Shown: positions 13,046 through 20,864 of the stretch, in pieces
Numbering within the stretch: the stretch's first letter is position 1
Layout of the letters: the number at the start of each line of letters is the position of its first letter
From: a virus
Virus record (IMG/VR): IMGVR_UViG_3300007038_000010
Coordinates: 1-25,531 of that record
Strand: one strand, 5' to 3'
DNA length: 25,531 nucleotides
The notes under the pieces: model-generated
What the model saw: only the letters and a program-made list of their open reading frames with translations
Database searches by the model: none
What the model was told of the DNA's origin: nothing
Position numbers and translations under genes: made by a program

Positions 13046-15085
13046 ATGAGCGAAACGGGTGTCTTGAGAGTCGTCTCTCCTTCTGATCTATCTCGTGCGG
13101 ACGAGGAGGACAAGAAGGACGAGCAGCAGACCTTTGAGGTAAACAGCGTAATCGCGTACGTGCGCGATCGCTGGGAAATCATGCGCAACCACAGGGAATC
13201 CTCTGGGTTGGAAGAGCGACTGATGCGCTCTCTGCGGACGTTCAACGGTGAGTACGACCCACAGACTCTTTCTGCTATCAGGGAGTTCGGTGGTTCGGAA
13301 GTCTACTCGAGGATCGTAGGTACAAAAGCACGTAGCGCCACAGCACTTCTTCGGGACATCTATTTTTCGAACGAAAGGCCGTGGGACATCGAGCCCACCG
13401 ATAGCCCGGAAATACCCAACGACATGACGGACGCTATCCCTCAACTGGTGCAGTCAGAGGTGCAGTCCGCAATCCAAGGAGGATATCAGCCGACCGAAGA
13501 AGAAATCACTCAGCGCATGCGCAACCTTATGGATGCTGCGCGGCAAGCTGCCAGGGAGAAGGCCGAAAAGGAAGCTGAAAAAGCTACCAAGGAGGTGAAC
13601 GACTTCCTGCAAGAAGGGAAATTCTACGAATCTCTGTCCGAGATCCTGGTGGACGTACCGCTGTTCCCATACGCCGTGATGAAGGGCCCTGTTGTGCGGA
13701 TGGCTCAATCAGTGAGCTACAAAAACCGTAAACCCGAGGTCGTGCAAGAGCCTAAGCTTTTCTGGCAGCGTGTGAGTCCTTTCGACTTCTTCTGGCTTCC
13801 GGGAGCAGTCTCAGTAGAAGACAGTGACGTGATTGAACGTCTTCACTGGACCAGGCGCGATCTGAATGACCTGATAGACCTGCCTGGCTGGAACCAAGGC
13901 GCTGTGCGTAACGCGTTGGGGGAGTTCGATAACGGGCACCTGGATCTGCAAATGAGCTCGGACTCCGAGCGTGCGGAGCAGGAGAACAGGGAGCAGCCTG
14001 GGTGGAACCGCAGCAACATCATCAACGCGATCGAGTTCCACGGCACCATCAAGGGTTCAAAGCTGCTGGAGGTCGGGTTTACGAGTCAGCAAGTGCCTGA
14101 CCCGCTGCTTGATTACGCGGTGGAAGCATGGATCGTGGGCAGGCACCTCCTAAAGATCCAGATCAACCCCAACCCGCGTAAGAGACATCCCTACTTCGTC
14201 ACCAGCTTCGAGAAGGTTCCTGGTACCCCGGTCGGGCACGCGCTGCCCGACATGCTGTCTGACATAGGAGACGTGGCCAACGCGGCCATGCGCAACCTCG
14301 TGAACAACATGGGGATCGCGTCTGGCCCTCAGGTCACGGTGATGACCAATAACCTTTCAGAGGGTGAGGATCCTACCAAGCTGTACCCGTGGAAGCGCTG
14401 GATGATGGAGCAGAACGAGTTCGGCGACAAGATGTCGAGACCTCTTGATTTCTATCAGCCCAGCTCGAACGCCAGTGAGCTTCTAGGCATCTACAACAAC
14501 ATGACCGAGATAGCCGATGAGGTATCTGCCATTCCCCGGTACATCACCGGCTCTGGTGCCCCAGGAGGCGCAGGACGTACGGCTTCCGGCCTTTCGATGC
14601 TGATGAACAACGCTTCCAAGGTGCTTCAGCAGGTGGCCCACAACATCGACCACGACATTATCCAAGACACTCTGCAAGCCCTGTACGACCTCATCATGGT
14701 CGCTGACACTGGTGTTGACCTGCGGGGTGATGAGAGCATCGTGGTCAAAGGCGTTGCGCGTGTGGCCGAGAAAGAGACGGAGCGCGCCCGCCAGCTCGAG
14801 TTCTTGTCGCTCACCGCCAACCCGTTTGACTTGCAGATCACGGGTCTGGAGGGCCGTGCAGAAGTGCTTCGAGCAATCGCAGATGACCTGAATCTCGGCG
14901 AAGGCAGCGCCATCCCTGACAAGGATACGTTGAGAAAACGCCAAGAGCAGGCCCTTGCTTCCCAGGCGGCCCAGGCTCAGGCACAAGCGCAAGGCGATGG
15001 TGATAAACCATCTAAGCCTAGCGAAGGCGGTGGTGGCCAGAACACCAACAATGTCCAACCCAATCTCAACATGAGAGGCAACTAA
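13046..15085 (+). CDS. Portal protein (podovirus, P22-type)
   Basis: This 679-aa protein forms the dodecameric ring at the head vertex through which DNA is packaged and ejected. The length and pattern fit the P22-like portal family: an N-terminal helical segment, a wing with aromatic clusters (KLFWQRVSPFDFFWLPGA), a central clip/stem segment (LPDMLSDIGDVANAAMRNLVNN in part), and the conserved TGSGAPGGAGRTASG motif followed by a long helix (MNNASKVLQQVAHNID). The C-terminus is rich in Gln, Ala and Gly (QAAQAQAQAQGD) and likely disordered. It starts with ATG after AGGGA and opens the rightward morphogenesis block. The stop is followed 2 bases later by an AAGGAGG for the next gene. Confidence 0.88.
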   Translation: MSETGVLRVVSPSDLSRADEEDKKDEQQTFEVNSVIAYVRDRWEIMRNHRESSGLEERLMRSLRTFNGEYDPQTLSAIREFGGSEVYSRIVGTKARSATALLRDIYFSNERPWDIEPTDSPEIPNDMTDAIPQLVQSEVQSAIQGGYQPTEEEITQRMRNLMDAARQAAREKAEKEAEKATKEVNDFLQEGKFYESLSEILVDVPLFPYAVMKGPVVRMAQSVSYKNRKPEVVQEPKLFWQRVSPFDFFWLPGAVSVEDSDVIERLHWTRRDLNDLIDLPGWNQGAVRNALGEFDNGHLDLQMSSDSERAEQENREQPGWNRSNIINAIEFHGTIKGSKLLEVGFTSQQVPDPLLDYAVEAWIVGRHLLKIQINPNPRKRHPYFVTSFEKVPGTPVGHALPDMLSDIGDVANAAMRNLVNNMGIASGPQVTVMTNNLSEGEDPTKLYPWKRWMMEQNEFGDKMSRPLDFYQPSSNASELLGIYNNMTEIADEVSAIPRYITGSGAPGGAGRTASGLSMLMNNASKVLQQVAHNIDHDIIQDTLQALYDLIMVADTGVDLRGDESIVVKGVARVAEKETERARQLEFLSLTANPFDLQITGLEGRAEVLRAIADDLNLGEGSAIPDKDTLRKRQEQALASQAAQAQAQAQGDGDKPSKPSEGGGGQNTNNVQPNLNMRGN

Positions 15086-15096
15086 GGAGGTTTGCC

Positions 15097-15378
15097 ATGA
15101 AAAAGTCGTACAGTAGCAAGGGGGGCTCGGATATGAGCTCGAAAGGGGGTGATTCCTACCCCATGGCCAAAGACTCGAAGCTGCCGCCCGGTGGCGAAAC
15201 CGTCCGCATGGGTCGGAGCGTCCCCGGAGGCATGACCGGTTCTGGCGATGTTCGCCCGCCGGCGAACGGCCCCATGGGCGCTCGCATGGGTCGCGATGCA
15301 AAGAAGTCGGGCGTGTCGGGGTCGGGCGATGTCAGGCCCACGATGAACGGGCCCATGGGCACCCGCATGAAGCGGTAA
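15097..15378 (+). CDS. Small basic Gly/Met/Pro-rich repeat protein
   Basis: This 93-aa low-complexity protein is preceded by a near-perfect AAGGAGG, one of the strongest ribosome binding sites in the window, so it may be made in quantity. It contains two copies, 27 residues apart, of GSGDVRPxxNGPMGxRM (residues about 48-64 and 75-91), and repeated SSKGG near the N-terminus. It is rich in Gly, Met, Lys and Arg, predicted disordered, with no membrane segment. Position right behind the portal suggests a head-neck accessory, DNA-binding or ejection-related peptide. No family is recognised. Confidence 0.65.
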   Translation: MKKSYSSKGGSDMSSKGGDSYPMAKDSKLPPGGETVRMGRSVPGGMTGSGDVRPPANGPMGARMGRDAKKSGVSGSGDVRPTMNGPMGTRMKR

Positions 15379-15379
15379 G

Positions 15380-15409
15380 TTTACCCCTAGCATACGGCCA
15401 ATCTATGGT
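15380..15409 (+). promoter_or_regulatory. Candidate promoter upstream of the small hairpin-start gene
   Basis: TTTACC (15380-15385) and TATGGT (15404-15409) are 18 bases apart. The -10 box lies in the loop region of the dyad at 15391-15425. Expected transcript start is about 15416, 7 bases before the ATG. Each hexamer matches four of six consensus bases. Confidence 0.35.
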
Positions 15410-15425
15410 TTAGATTGGCCGTATG
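15391..15425 (+). promoter_or_regulatory. Perfect 15-bp hairpin containing a start codon
   Basis: Left arm 15391-15405 (CATACGGCCAATCTA) and right arm 15411-15425 (TAGATTGGCCGTATG) are perfect inverted repeats around a 5-base loop. The last three bases of the right arm are the ATG of the following gene. No T tract follows on either strand, so it is not a classic terminator. It could hide the start codon in long transcripts, or be an operator. Confidence 0.75.
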
Positions 15426-15644
15426 AAGCCCAGAGCAGATACCAAACTCCAAGAAGACATAGCCCGTTTGAACGACATTGCGGGTTATAAGCGTCTTGTA
15501 GAGTTCATCCGGTCCCAGTCAGAAGAAGCAGACAAAGTAGCTGTCTATGCTGTGGACCAAGATACCCGAACAGTTATGGCTGGCAAGGCCCGTGCTTATC
15601 GGGAGCTGCTCGACCTGATGACCAATGAATATAGGAGATCTTGA
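15423..15644 (+). CDS. Small helical protein between portal and scaffold
   Basis: This 73-aa protein starts MKPRADTKLQEDIARLNDIAG and is predicted fully helical, with a charged first helix, a short strand (KVAVYAVDQD) and a C-terminal helix (GKARAYRELLDLMTNEYRR). The G-x-A-R-A-x-R-E-L-L pattern is common in small phage proteins encoded beside the portal, whose role is unclear. The ATG is the tip of a perfect 15-bp hairpin and lacks a Shine-Dalgarno; no alternative start is plausible before residue 53. The stop TGA overlaps the scaffold start. Confidence 0.7.
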   Translation: MKPRADTKLQEDIARLNDIAGYKRLVEFIRSQSEEADKVAVYAVDQDTRTVMAGKARAYRELLDLMTNEYRRS

Positions 15645-16681
15645 TGGCCCGCACCCCTAAGCCTGTCCGTGACGCTGCCAAACGTGCAGATCATCTGCAC
15701 GCGGAAGTGTATGCGGAAGAAGGGACGGATACCGGAGAAAACGCCTCCAGCGACGCCGAGAAAACTGAAGGTACTCAGCCGCAAGAGTATACTCAGAGTA
15801 AGCAGGAGGAGGTGGACCAAACTCAGCAAAAAGGCGAAAACACAGACGGCAAGTCTGAAGCTTCTGAACAAGAAGGCGGTCAGCCTAGCGCTGACGAGAA
15901 GACATGGGAGCAGCGTTTCAAAACGCTCCAGGGCAAGTACAACAAAGAGATACCGGAAATGATGAGCCAGATCCGGTCTCTCGAAGCCAAGCTTTCCGAG
16001 GTGGAGCAAGAAGCTGATGGGCTGCGCAAAGAGAATGAGAGCCTGAAAAATGCTTCTGGGCCCACCCAAAATGGCAGCGAGGGCGAAAAAACTGTTGCAT
16101 CACCGGAAGAAATCGAAGAATATGGAGAGGACTTCGTAAACTTTGTCAATCGCATAGCCACCAAGGCCGCGAAAAGCGAAGCCGAAAACCTGACGCCCGA
16201 GATCGAAAAGGTACGTGGCGAGGTTCAGACGAGTCAGCAGCAAACGGCCCAAGGTAACGTGTATGCTACTTTGGACCAGAACATGCCGAACTGGCGTGAG
16301 ACCAACAAAGACCCGGGTTTTGTGGGCTGGCTAGCCCAGACGGAGCCCTTGTCAGGTCAGCCGCGTCGGCAGATGCTGATGCAAGCTTTCGAAGCTGGCG
16401 ATGCTCAGAGGGTTCTGGCTTTCTTCCAAGCCTACTCTGGTACGCAGGAAGCCCAGACCCAAGAACCCCAGGAATCGAAAGTTTCTCTGGACCAGCTCGC
16501 TGGTCCTCAGCGGCAAACCCCAGCAGGTCAGCCGCAGGAGCAACCTCAACCTTCGTATTGGACCCGCCAAGACATCTCTGACTTCTACACCAAAGTTCAG
16601 AAGGGTATGATTTCGAAGGAAGAGAAAGAAAGGCTTGAACGTGACCTTGCTTCCGCGATGGCAGAAGGTCGCATCAAATAG
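15644..16681 (+). CDS. Scaffolding protein (capsid assembly)
   Basis: This 345-aa, highly charged protein guides coat assembly and leaves the head before packaging in the proposed role. Residues 1-90 are acidic and Gln-rich, probably disordered. Residues about 95-150 form a coiled coil (TWEQRFKTLQGKYNKEIPEM, then SLEAKLSEVEQEADGLRKENESL in part). A middle helical segment is followed by a Pro/Gln-rich linker (QRQTPAGQPQEQPQPSYW). The C-terminal helix-turn-helix (TRQDISDFYTKVQKGM, then KEEKERLERDLASAMAEGR) matches the basic coat-binding end of P22-type scaffolds. ATG 15644 is chosen because GGAG (15634-15637) lies 6 bases upstream. It is directly followed by the coat gene, the canonical order. 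Confidence 0.85.
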   Translation: MARTPKPVRDAAKRADHLHAEVYAEEGTDTGENASSDAEKTEGTQPQEYTQSKQEEVDQTQQKGENTDGKSEASEQEGGQPSADEKTWEQRFKTLQGKYNKEIPEMMSQIRSLEAKLSEVEQEADGLRKENESLKNASGPTQNGSEGEKTVASPEEIEEYGEDFVNFVNRIATKAAKSEAENLTPEIEKVRGEVQTSQQQTAQGNVYATLDQNMPNWRETNKDPGFVGWLAQTEPLSGQPRRQMLMQAFEAGDAQRVLAFFQAYSGTQEAQTQEPQESKVSLDQLAGPQRQTPAGQPQEQPQPSYWTRQDISDFYTKVQKGMISKEEKERLERDLASAMAEGRIK

Positions 16682-16696
16682 TAAGGACGGAACAGC

Positions 16697-17659
16697 ATGG
16701 CTCTCGCATCTTCTGGCTCTCGTTACCCTGGAGGCTCTGGCTCGGCAATCGAAGCCGGAGGGTCCTATTCGGGTACCTTTATCCCCGAAATCTGGTCGGG
16801 CAAACTCCTCGAGAAGTTCTACGACGCCACGATCCTGGCGGCGATCTCGAACACCGACTACGAAGGGGAACTTCGCTCGCAAGGCGATACGGTGAAGATC
16901 CGGCAACGCCCGGACATCACGATCTCGGACTACAGTCCTGACCAGGAACTGGCTGTCCAGCGCCCCAACGCAACTACGGTCGATCTGACCATCGACTACG
17001 CTAAGTACTTCAACGTCGTCCTCGATGACATTTACGCCATCCAGTCGGACATGGACCAGATGGCAATGTGGGCGGAAGACGCCTCGGAGTCGATGAAGAT
17101 CGAAATTGACACCGAAGTCATGGCGAACATCGTCCTCGGCGGCGCCGTGGCCACGAACCGTGGCTCCACTGCTGGCCGCCTGTCGGGCGACATCAACCTC
17201 GGCGCAACTTTGTCGCCGCTTTCGCTGTCTTCGACCAACATCATCGACACGATCGTTGACCTCGGCATCGTGCTCGATGAGCAGAACGTCCCCGAGAACG
17301 GCAGGTGGATCGTCATGCCGGCATGGGCTTGCGGGATGATCAAGAAGTCGGATCTCAAAGACGCTTCGCTGGCTGGCGACAACACGTCGATTCTTCGCAA
17401 CGGCCGCCTTGGCATGATTGACCGCTTCGAGATCTACATGTCGAACCTTCTGCCTGCTGGCACAACCGCCGGCCTGGACTCTGGTGAGACAGCGATCTTC
17501 GCCGGCCACAACACCGGCATCACGTTCGCATCGCAGCTCGACAAGGTCCAGACCATGGACTCCGAGCGGACTTTCGGCAAGCTGATGCGCGGGCTGCAAG
17601 TCTACGGCTGCGAAGTCATCAAGGGTGAGTCCATCGCCGAAGCGATTATCACCAAGTAA
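16697..17659 (+). CDS. Major capsid (coat) protein
   Basis: This 320-aa protein is the likely HK97-fold coat. Its N-terminus (about 1-35) is Gly/Ser-rich, followed by FIPEIWSGKLLEKFYDAT and a long-helix/strand pattern (GDTVKIRQRPDITISDY, then TIDYAKYFNVVLDDIYA) typical of podovirus coats. The C-terminal region has GITFASQLDKVQTMDSERTF in part and YGCEVIKGESI, the closing P-domain segment of this coat family. It follows the scaffold by 15 bases with AAGGA upstream. The third codon positions are strongly C/G-biased, unlike several neighbours, as expected of an abundant protein. A perfect hairpin follows at 17673-17700. The length is within the usual 300-430 aa range of such coats. Confidence 0.88.
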   Translation: MALASSGSRYPGGSGSAIEAGGSYSGTFIPEIWSGKLLEKFYDATILAAISNTDYEGELRSQGDTVKIRQRPDITISDYSPDQELAVQRPNATTVDLTIDYAKYFNVVLDDIYAIQSDMDQMAMWAEDASESMKIEIDTEVMANIVLGGAVATNRGSTAGRLSGDINLGATLSPLSLSSTNIIDTIVDLGIVLDEQNVPENGRWIVMPAWACGMIKKSDLKDASLAGDNTSILRNGRLGMIDRFEIYMSNLLPAGTTAGLDSGETAIFAGHNTGITFASQLDKVQTMDSERTFGKLMRGLQVYGCEVIKGESIAEAIITK

Positions 17660-17672
17660 CTCGTCGGCAACC

Positions 17673-17700
17673 TGAACCCTGGCCATGCGGCCAGGGTTCA
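17673..17700 (+). terminator. Perfect 12-bp hairpin after the capsid gene
   Basis: TGAACCCTGGCC (17673-17684) and GGCCAGGGTTCA (17689-17700) pair perfectly around ATGC. There is no T tract, so it may be a partial terminator, a Rho-linked stop or an mRNA-stabilising hairpin that raises capsid mRNA over downstream genes. Confidence 0.55.
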
Positions 17701-17717
17701 ACACACAAGAGGCACCC

Positions 17718-17948
17718 ATGTCCGAAAAACCTTTCAATTTCGTCATGTCGAAGACTGGTGCGGTCTACCGTCGTACCGAGATGAATGCCAAGTCGAAGTC
17801 CATGAACGCCATTAGCGACCAGGAGGCTCTCAAGTACTTCCTGGACAAGGGGTACAACCGCACCCAGCTGGCGGCCCTAGGGCTGGCAAAGCTCTACGAT
17901 GCGGCTTCTAAACAGGCGAACTCGAAGAACACGAGCAGCTCGGAGTAA
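17718..17948 (+). CDS. Small head-region protein, unknown function
   Basis: This 76-aa protein starts MSEKPFNFVMSKTGAVYRRT, chosen because GAGG lies 5 bases before ATG 17718; the longer frame from 17685 would include the hairpin. It has a short beta-like N-terminus and a helical C-terminal half (DQEALKYFLDKGYNRTQLAALGLAKLYD) ending in a Ser/Asn tail. The helical half resembles small helix-hairpin or Rho-N-like folds, not a firm call. Position between capsid and adaptors suggests a head completion or decoration role. Confidence 0.65.
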   Translation: MSEKPFNFVMSKTGAVYRRTEMNAKSKSMNAISDQEALKYFLDKGYNRTQLAALGLAKLYDAASKQANSKNTSSSE

Positions 17949-17951
17949 GCT

Positions 17952-18299
17952 GTGCCGGTGGAAGTGCCCAGCGTTATCCTCGAGGTCAGGCGCATCATGC
18001 AGGATAAAGGCGCTGGTCGAGACCAGCGCAGTTCTGATTACGAAATACGTGGTGCGCTGAATCTCACGCTGGCTGACATTCGAAGGGCTCGCCCCGATTT
18101 CTTCATTGGAAGTTTGGGCACGAGCCAGCTTCCTGATGCAAGGGACGTAGACACACTCGATATAGATGAGTACATGTTTACTCCTATATCGCTTGTGACT
18201 GCTGGCTACATGCTTCTGGAAGTGGATGAGTACACTGACGATGGCACTGCTGCGAACATTCTCGCGCTGGGCCGTCAGCAAATAGGTGGTACTCCATGA
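17952..18299 (+). CDS. Head-tail adaptor candidate 1
   Basis: This 115-aa protein starts with GTG at 17952, with GGAG 6 bases upstream inside the previous gene's last codons. Residues 8-52 form helices (PSVILEVRRIMQDKG, then YEIRGALNLTLADIRRARPDFF), and residues 70-112 another helical pair (FTPISLVTAGYMLLEVDEY). Asp/Arg-rich helices with a rARPDFF-type turn are the layout of phage adaptor proteins that seat under the portal, as in P22 gp4-type adaptors, but the length is short. It ends in an ATGA overlap with the next gene. Confidence 0.6.
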   Translation: MPVEVPSVILEVRRIMQDKGAGRDQRSSDYEIRGALNLTLADIRRARPDFFIGSLGTSQLPDARDVDTLDIDEYMFTPISLVTAGYMLLEVDEYTDDGTAANILALGRQQIGGTP

Positions 18300-18937
18300 G
18301 TATCGACAGTGTAAGGGACTCCGCTCGAGCACAGCTATCTGGTGCAGCCAGGGAGCTGATCGACCAAGAGCTGCTTTACACTATCAGGGACCTATTCAGG
18401 TACACCCGGGTGTGGGTTTTCCCCGACTCCATAACGACTACTCAAGGACAGCTCATCTACAGCCTGTCTCCTCCCCAAGGGGCGGAGATCTGGCGCATAC
18501 ACAGCGTATCAGAGTTTCAGGGCGTCAGTGGTACCGGGCCTGACCTTCATCCGGTAAACCAGAGGGACCGCCCAAACTACATATCCGAATGGTACTACGA
18601 GTTTGACCGAGGCCAAGGATCCATCATCCTTACCTCGGCTCTCGAAAACCCTTCTGGCAGGACCTTGCTGGTCAACATGATCCTTGTGCCCGAGACCATA
18701 TACGATGTTCCTGATGGATGGGCAGAAGAGCTTGAAGAGCCCCTGCTCAACGGCACACTATACCGGATGATGATTCATCCTAACAGGCCGTACACAAACC
18801 AAGGCACTGCCTTGAGTCATGGGCGCCGCTATCAGGCAGCTCGGACGAGGATCAGGAACGAGCGTTACAGGTCCTTTGCCGAAGCCGGTATCGGGTGGAG
18901 CTTCCCGCTGGCTACGAGGTCGCGGACCTTGCGGTAG
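18296..18937 (+). CDS. Head-tail connector/stopper candidate 2
   Basis: This 213-aa protein starts in an ATGA overlap with the previous gene. Residues 1-45 are helical (RAQLSGAARELIDQELLYTIRDLF in part); residues 45-140 are beta-rich (QLIYSLSPPQGAEIWRIHSV, EWYYEFDRG, GSIILTSAL, LLVNMILVPE); the C-terminus is helical and basic (HGRRYQAARTRIRNERYRSFAE). A helix-beta-helix layout with a basic helical end, next to an adaptor and just before the tail nozzle, fits podovirus connector proteins. No exact family is recognised. It is followed by 26 noncoding bases and an HTH gene. Confidence 0.65.
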   Translation: MSIDSVRDSARAQLSGAARELIDQELLYTIRDLFRYTRVWVFPDSITTTQGQLIYSLSPPQGAEIWRIHSVSEFQGVSGTGPDLHPVNQRDRPNYISEWYYEFDRGQGSIILTSALENPSGRTLLVNMILVPETIYDVPDGWAEELEEPLLNGTLYRMMIHPNRPYTNQGTALSHGRRYQAARTRIRNERYRSFAEAGIGWSFPLATRSRTLR

Positions 18938-18957
18938 TGTTTACACCGTGCTAATCT
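18929..18957 (+). promoter_or_regulatory. Candidate promoter for the HTH gene
   Basis: TTGCGG (18929-18934) and TAATCT (18952-18957) are 17 bases apart, overlapping the end of the upstream gene. The predicted transcript start, about 18964, coincides with the first ATG of the HTH gene, which has no Shine-Dalgarno, suggesting a leaderless mRNA. The boxes match only about three of six consensus bases each. Confidence 0.35.
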
Positions 18958-18963
18958 TTGCCC

Positions 18964-19176
18964 ATGATGACGCTGAGCGAATTTCTCGACTCCGAAGAGG
19001 GTAGCAAATTCTCCAGGGCTGAGTGGGCTCGGAGGTTTGGCATCACAAGGGGTTACCTCAGCCAGCTATCCAGCGGGAACAGAAGCCCGCGTATACCACT
19101 GGCTGTGAAAATCGAAGACGAGACTGAAGGGAAGGTCTCGATACGATCCTGGGTGCGTGACGAAGGAGAGGTGTAA
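18964..19176 (+). CDS. Cro/YdaS-like helix-turn-helix protein
   Basis: This 70-aa protein is a small DNA-binding regulator by pattern. Residues 16-41 (KFSRAEWARRFGITRG, then YLSQLSSGNRS) form a helix-turn-helix in which WARRFGIT is the first helix and GYLSQLSSGNR the recognition helix, followed by PRIPLAVKIEDETEGKVSI, the pattern of Cro/YdaS proteins (P-x-I/L-A-x-x-I-E-x-x-T-x-G-x-V). The ATG at 18964 or 18967 lacks a Shine-Dalgarno; see the promoter candidate at 18929-18957. The gene ends in a TAATG overlap with the tail-nozzle gene. A transcription regulator inside a structural operon is unusual; it may act on late or early promoters, or be a relic of a lysogeny module. Confidence 0.75.
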   Translation: MMTLSEFLDSEEGSKFSRAEWARRFGITRGYLSQLSSGNRSPRIPLAVKIEDETEGKVSIRSWVRDEGEV

Positions 19177-20864
19177 TGCCTACGATCACGTTGGGCAACT
19201 TTCGGGGTATGGCGCCTCGGGCTTCTCCCCGTCTGATTGGTGACAACGTGGCTACGCATGCCGAGAACGCCAGGCTGGACTCAGGTATGCTCAGGGGTAT
19301 GAGGGCCCCTGAGCATGTTCACACAGTCACAAATACGTCTTACCCCCGCAGGATATTCAGGGTCCAGGAAGGCGATCGCAGCACCTGGCTCGCTTCCAGA
19401 GAGGCCGAAGCAGAGCTGGTGCAGTCGCCTCTTGTAAATGAGACGCTGGACAGGTGGTATCTGTTTGAGCCTGACAACGCGCCGAGAGTGATACGCTACG
19501 ACGAGATAGAGCAGGGGGTTCAGCCTTACAGGCTTCGTGTTGCGCCACCCCTTGAGGCGCCCTCGCTCAGGTACGAGGTGGGTACAGGCAACGACGATCT
19601 CAAAGAGTCCAGGGTCTACGTTATCTCCTACGTCACAGAGTGGGGTGAAGAGACCGCTGCGTCACCGGCGGCGACTGTCGTTACACCCACCGATGGTCAC
19701 GTAAGAATCAGTAACCTGTACTCCAGGATCTACCAGCCGCTCGAAGGTCGTGACTGGGAGCACGTCAGGATCTACAGGACGGTGTTTGGCGAGAACTCAG
19801 CCGAGCTGTACTTCGTTGCAGACGTGCCTTGGGGTGATGAGTATTACACCGATTCTGCCGACCCTTCCGAGATAGTTTTCAACAACTCGTCACCCGGGCC
19901 CAACGACATGCCGCCTGACGGGCTTCAAGGCCCGCGTGTCCACCCCAGTGGGGCCTTGGTCGCTTTCAAAGGGCGGGATGTGTACTTCTCTAGGCCCTAT
20001 ATGCCGCACGCATGGCCGGAGACGTACAAGACGTCTGTGGAAGACAAGATCGTCGGGCTGGAAGTCGTCGGAACCAGCGTCTTGGTGTTCACCAAAGGCA
20101 AGCCCGCAGTTCTGTATGGCCAACAACCGCAGGCCATGGGGCTGAAATCTTTCCCTATGGCCCTGCCCTGCTCGAACTATCGAGCCATCGTGGCGATGCC
20201 CGAGGGTATCTACTACCCATCCAGGGATGGCCTTGTGCTGTTCAAACCCAATGGCCCTCAGCTTCTGACCACCGGGACCATATCCCAGGATGAGTGGTAC
20301 AGAGAATATTACTCAGAGGAGCTGGTCGCGACTAGGCACGAGAACACATACGTGGCTGTGAAACCAGAGGGTGATGGGTTTATCATCTCGCAAGACAGTA
20401 GTGGGTTTTCAGTCTCGAAACTAGAAGGTCTTGGCGGGCTGGTTGACCTCTACAAAGACAAATGGCTCGGCGTTAACTACATCATGAACAACGGCGAGGT
20501 GTACCAGTGGGATCCTCCGACCGGCGATGAGATAACGTACAGGTGGCGATCGAAAGAGTTCTTCTCCCCGGAGCCCAGGAACTTCAACGCTGTCCAGGCC
20601 GAGTTTGTACCCAAGCCCTCGGTATACGAAGAAGGCGCTTTCGGGGAGACTCTGGACAAGACTGGCTTGGACCTAAGGCATCAGATTGTGTTCAGAGCGT
20701 GGGCCGATGGGCAGCTGGTATCTGAGTTGCCGTTAACCAACGGCGAGGTACACAGGCTCCAGTCTGGCTATAAGGGCTCCGTATGGCAGTTCGAGATACA
20801 AGGGCAGTGCCCGCTTCATTCAGTGAGTATCTCTGACACGGTGAAAGGGCTTGGACGTGGCTAA
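19176..20864 (+). CDS. Tail nozzle/tubular protein (T7 gp12-like beta-propeller, putative)
   Basis: This 562-aa protein is predominantly beta strand with repeated beta-blade-like segments (TWLASREAEAELVQS, ALVAFKGRDVYFSRP, SVLVFTKGKPAVLYG, GIYYPSRDGLVLFKP, TYVAVKPEGDGFIIS), the pattern of podovirus tail-nozzle or tubular B proteins. The N-terminus (TLGNFRGMAPRASPRLI) is the standard start of this family, with an ALL-x-x-x-A-x-x-A-x-N-A-R-L-D-like segment. Between are fibronectin-like segments (YVISYVTEWGEETAAS). It begins in a TAATG overlap with the HTH gene, with GGAGAGG upstream, and ends overlapping the 56-aa gene. It would form the distal tube of the short tail. Confidence 0.8.
   Translation: MPTITLGNFRGMAPRASPRLIGDNVATHAENARLDSGMLRGMRAPEHVHTVTNTSYPRRIFRVQEGDRSTWLASREAEAELVQSPLVNETLDRWYLFEPDNAPRVIRYDEIEQGVQPYRLRVAPPLEAPSLRYEVGTGNDDLKESRVYVISYVTEWGEETAASPAATVVTPTDGHVRISNLYSRIYQPLEGRDWEHVRIYRTVFGENSAELYFVADVPWGDEYYTDSADPSEIVFNNSSPGPNDMPPDGLQGPRVHPSGALVAFKGRDVYFSRPYMPHAWPETYKTSVEDKIVGLEVVGTSVLVFTKGKPAVLYGQQPQAMGLKSFPMALPCSNYRAIVAMPEGIYYPSRDGLVLFKPNGPQLLTTGTISQDEWYREYYSEELVATRHENTYVAVKPEGDGFIISQDSSGFSVSKLEGLGGLVDLYKDKWLGVNYIMNNGEVYQWDPPTGDEITYRWRSKEFFSPEPRNFNAVQAEFVPKPSVYEEGAFGETLDKTGLDLRHQIVFRAWADGQLVSELPLTNGEVHRLQSGYKGSVWQFEIQGQCPLHSVSISDTVKGLGRG

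Noticed and set aside
16352-17746. 464-aa leftward reading frame opposite scaffold and capsid
   Set aside because: It is antisense to two confidently called genes; the length arises from the strong GC third-position bias of the capsid gene.
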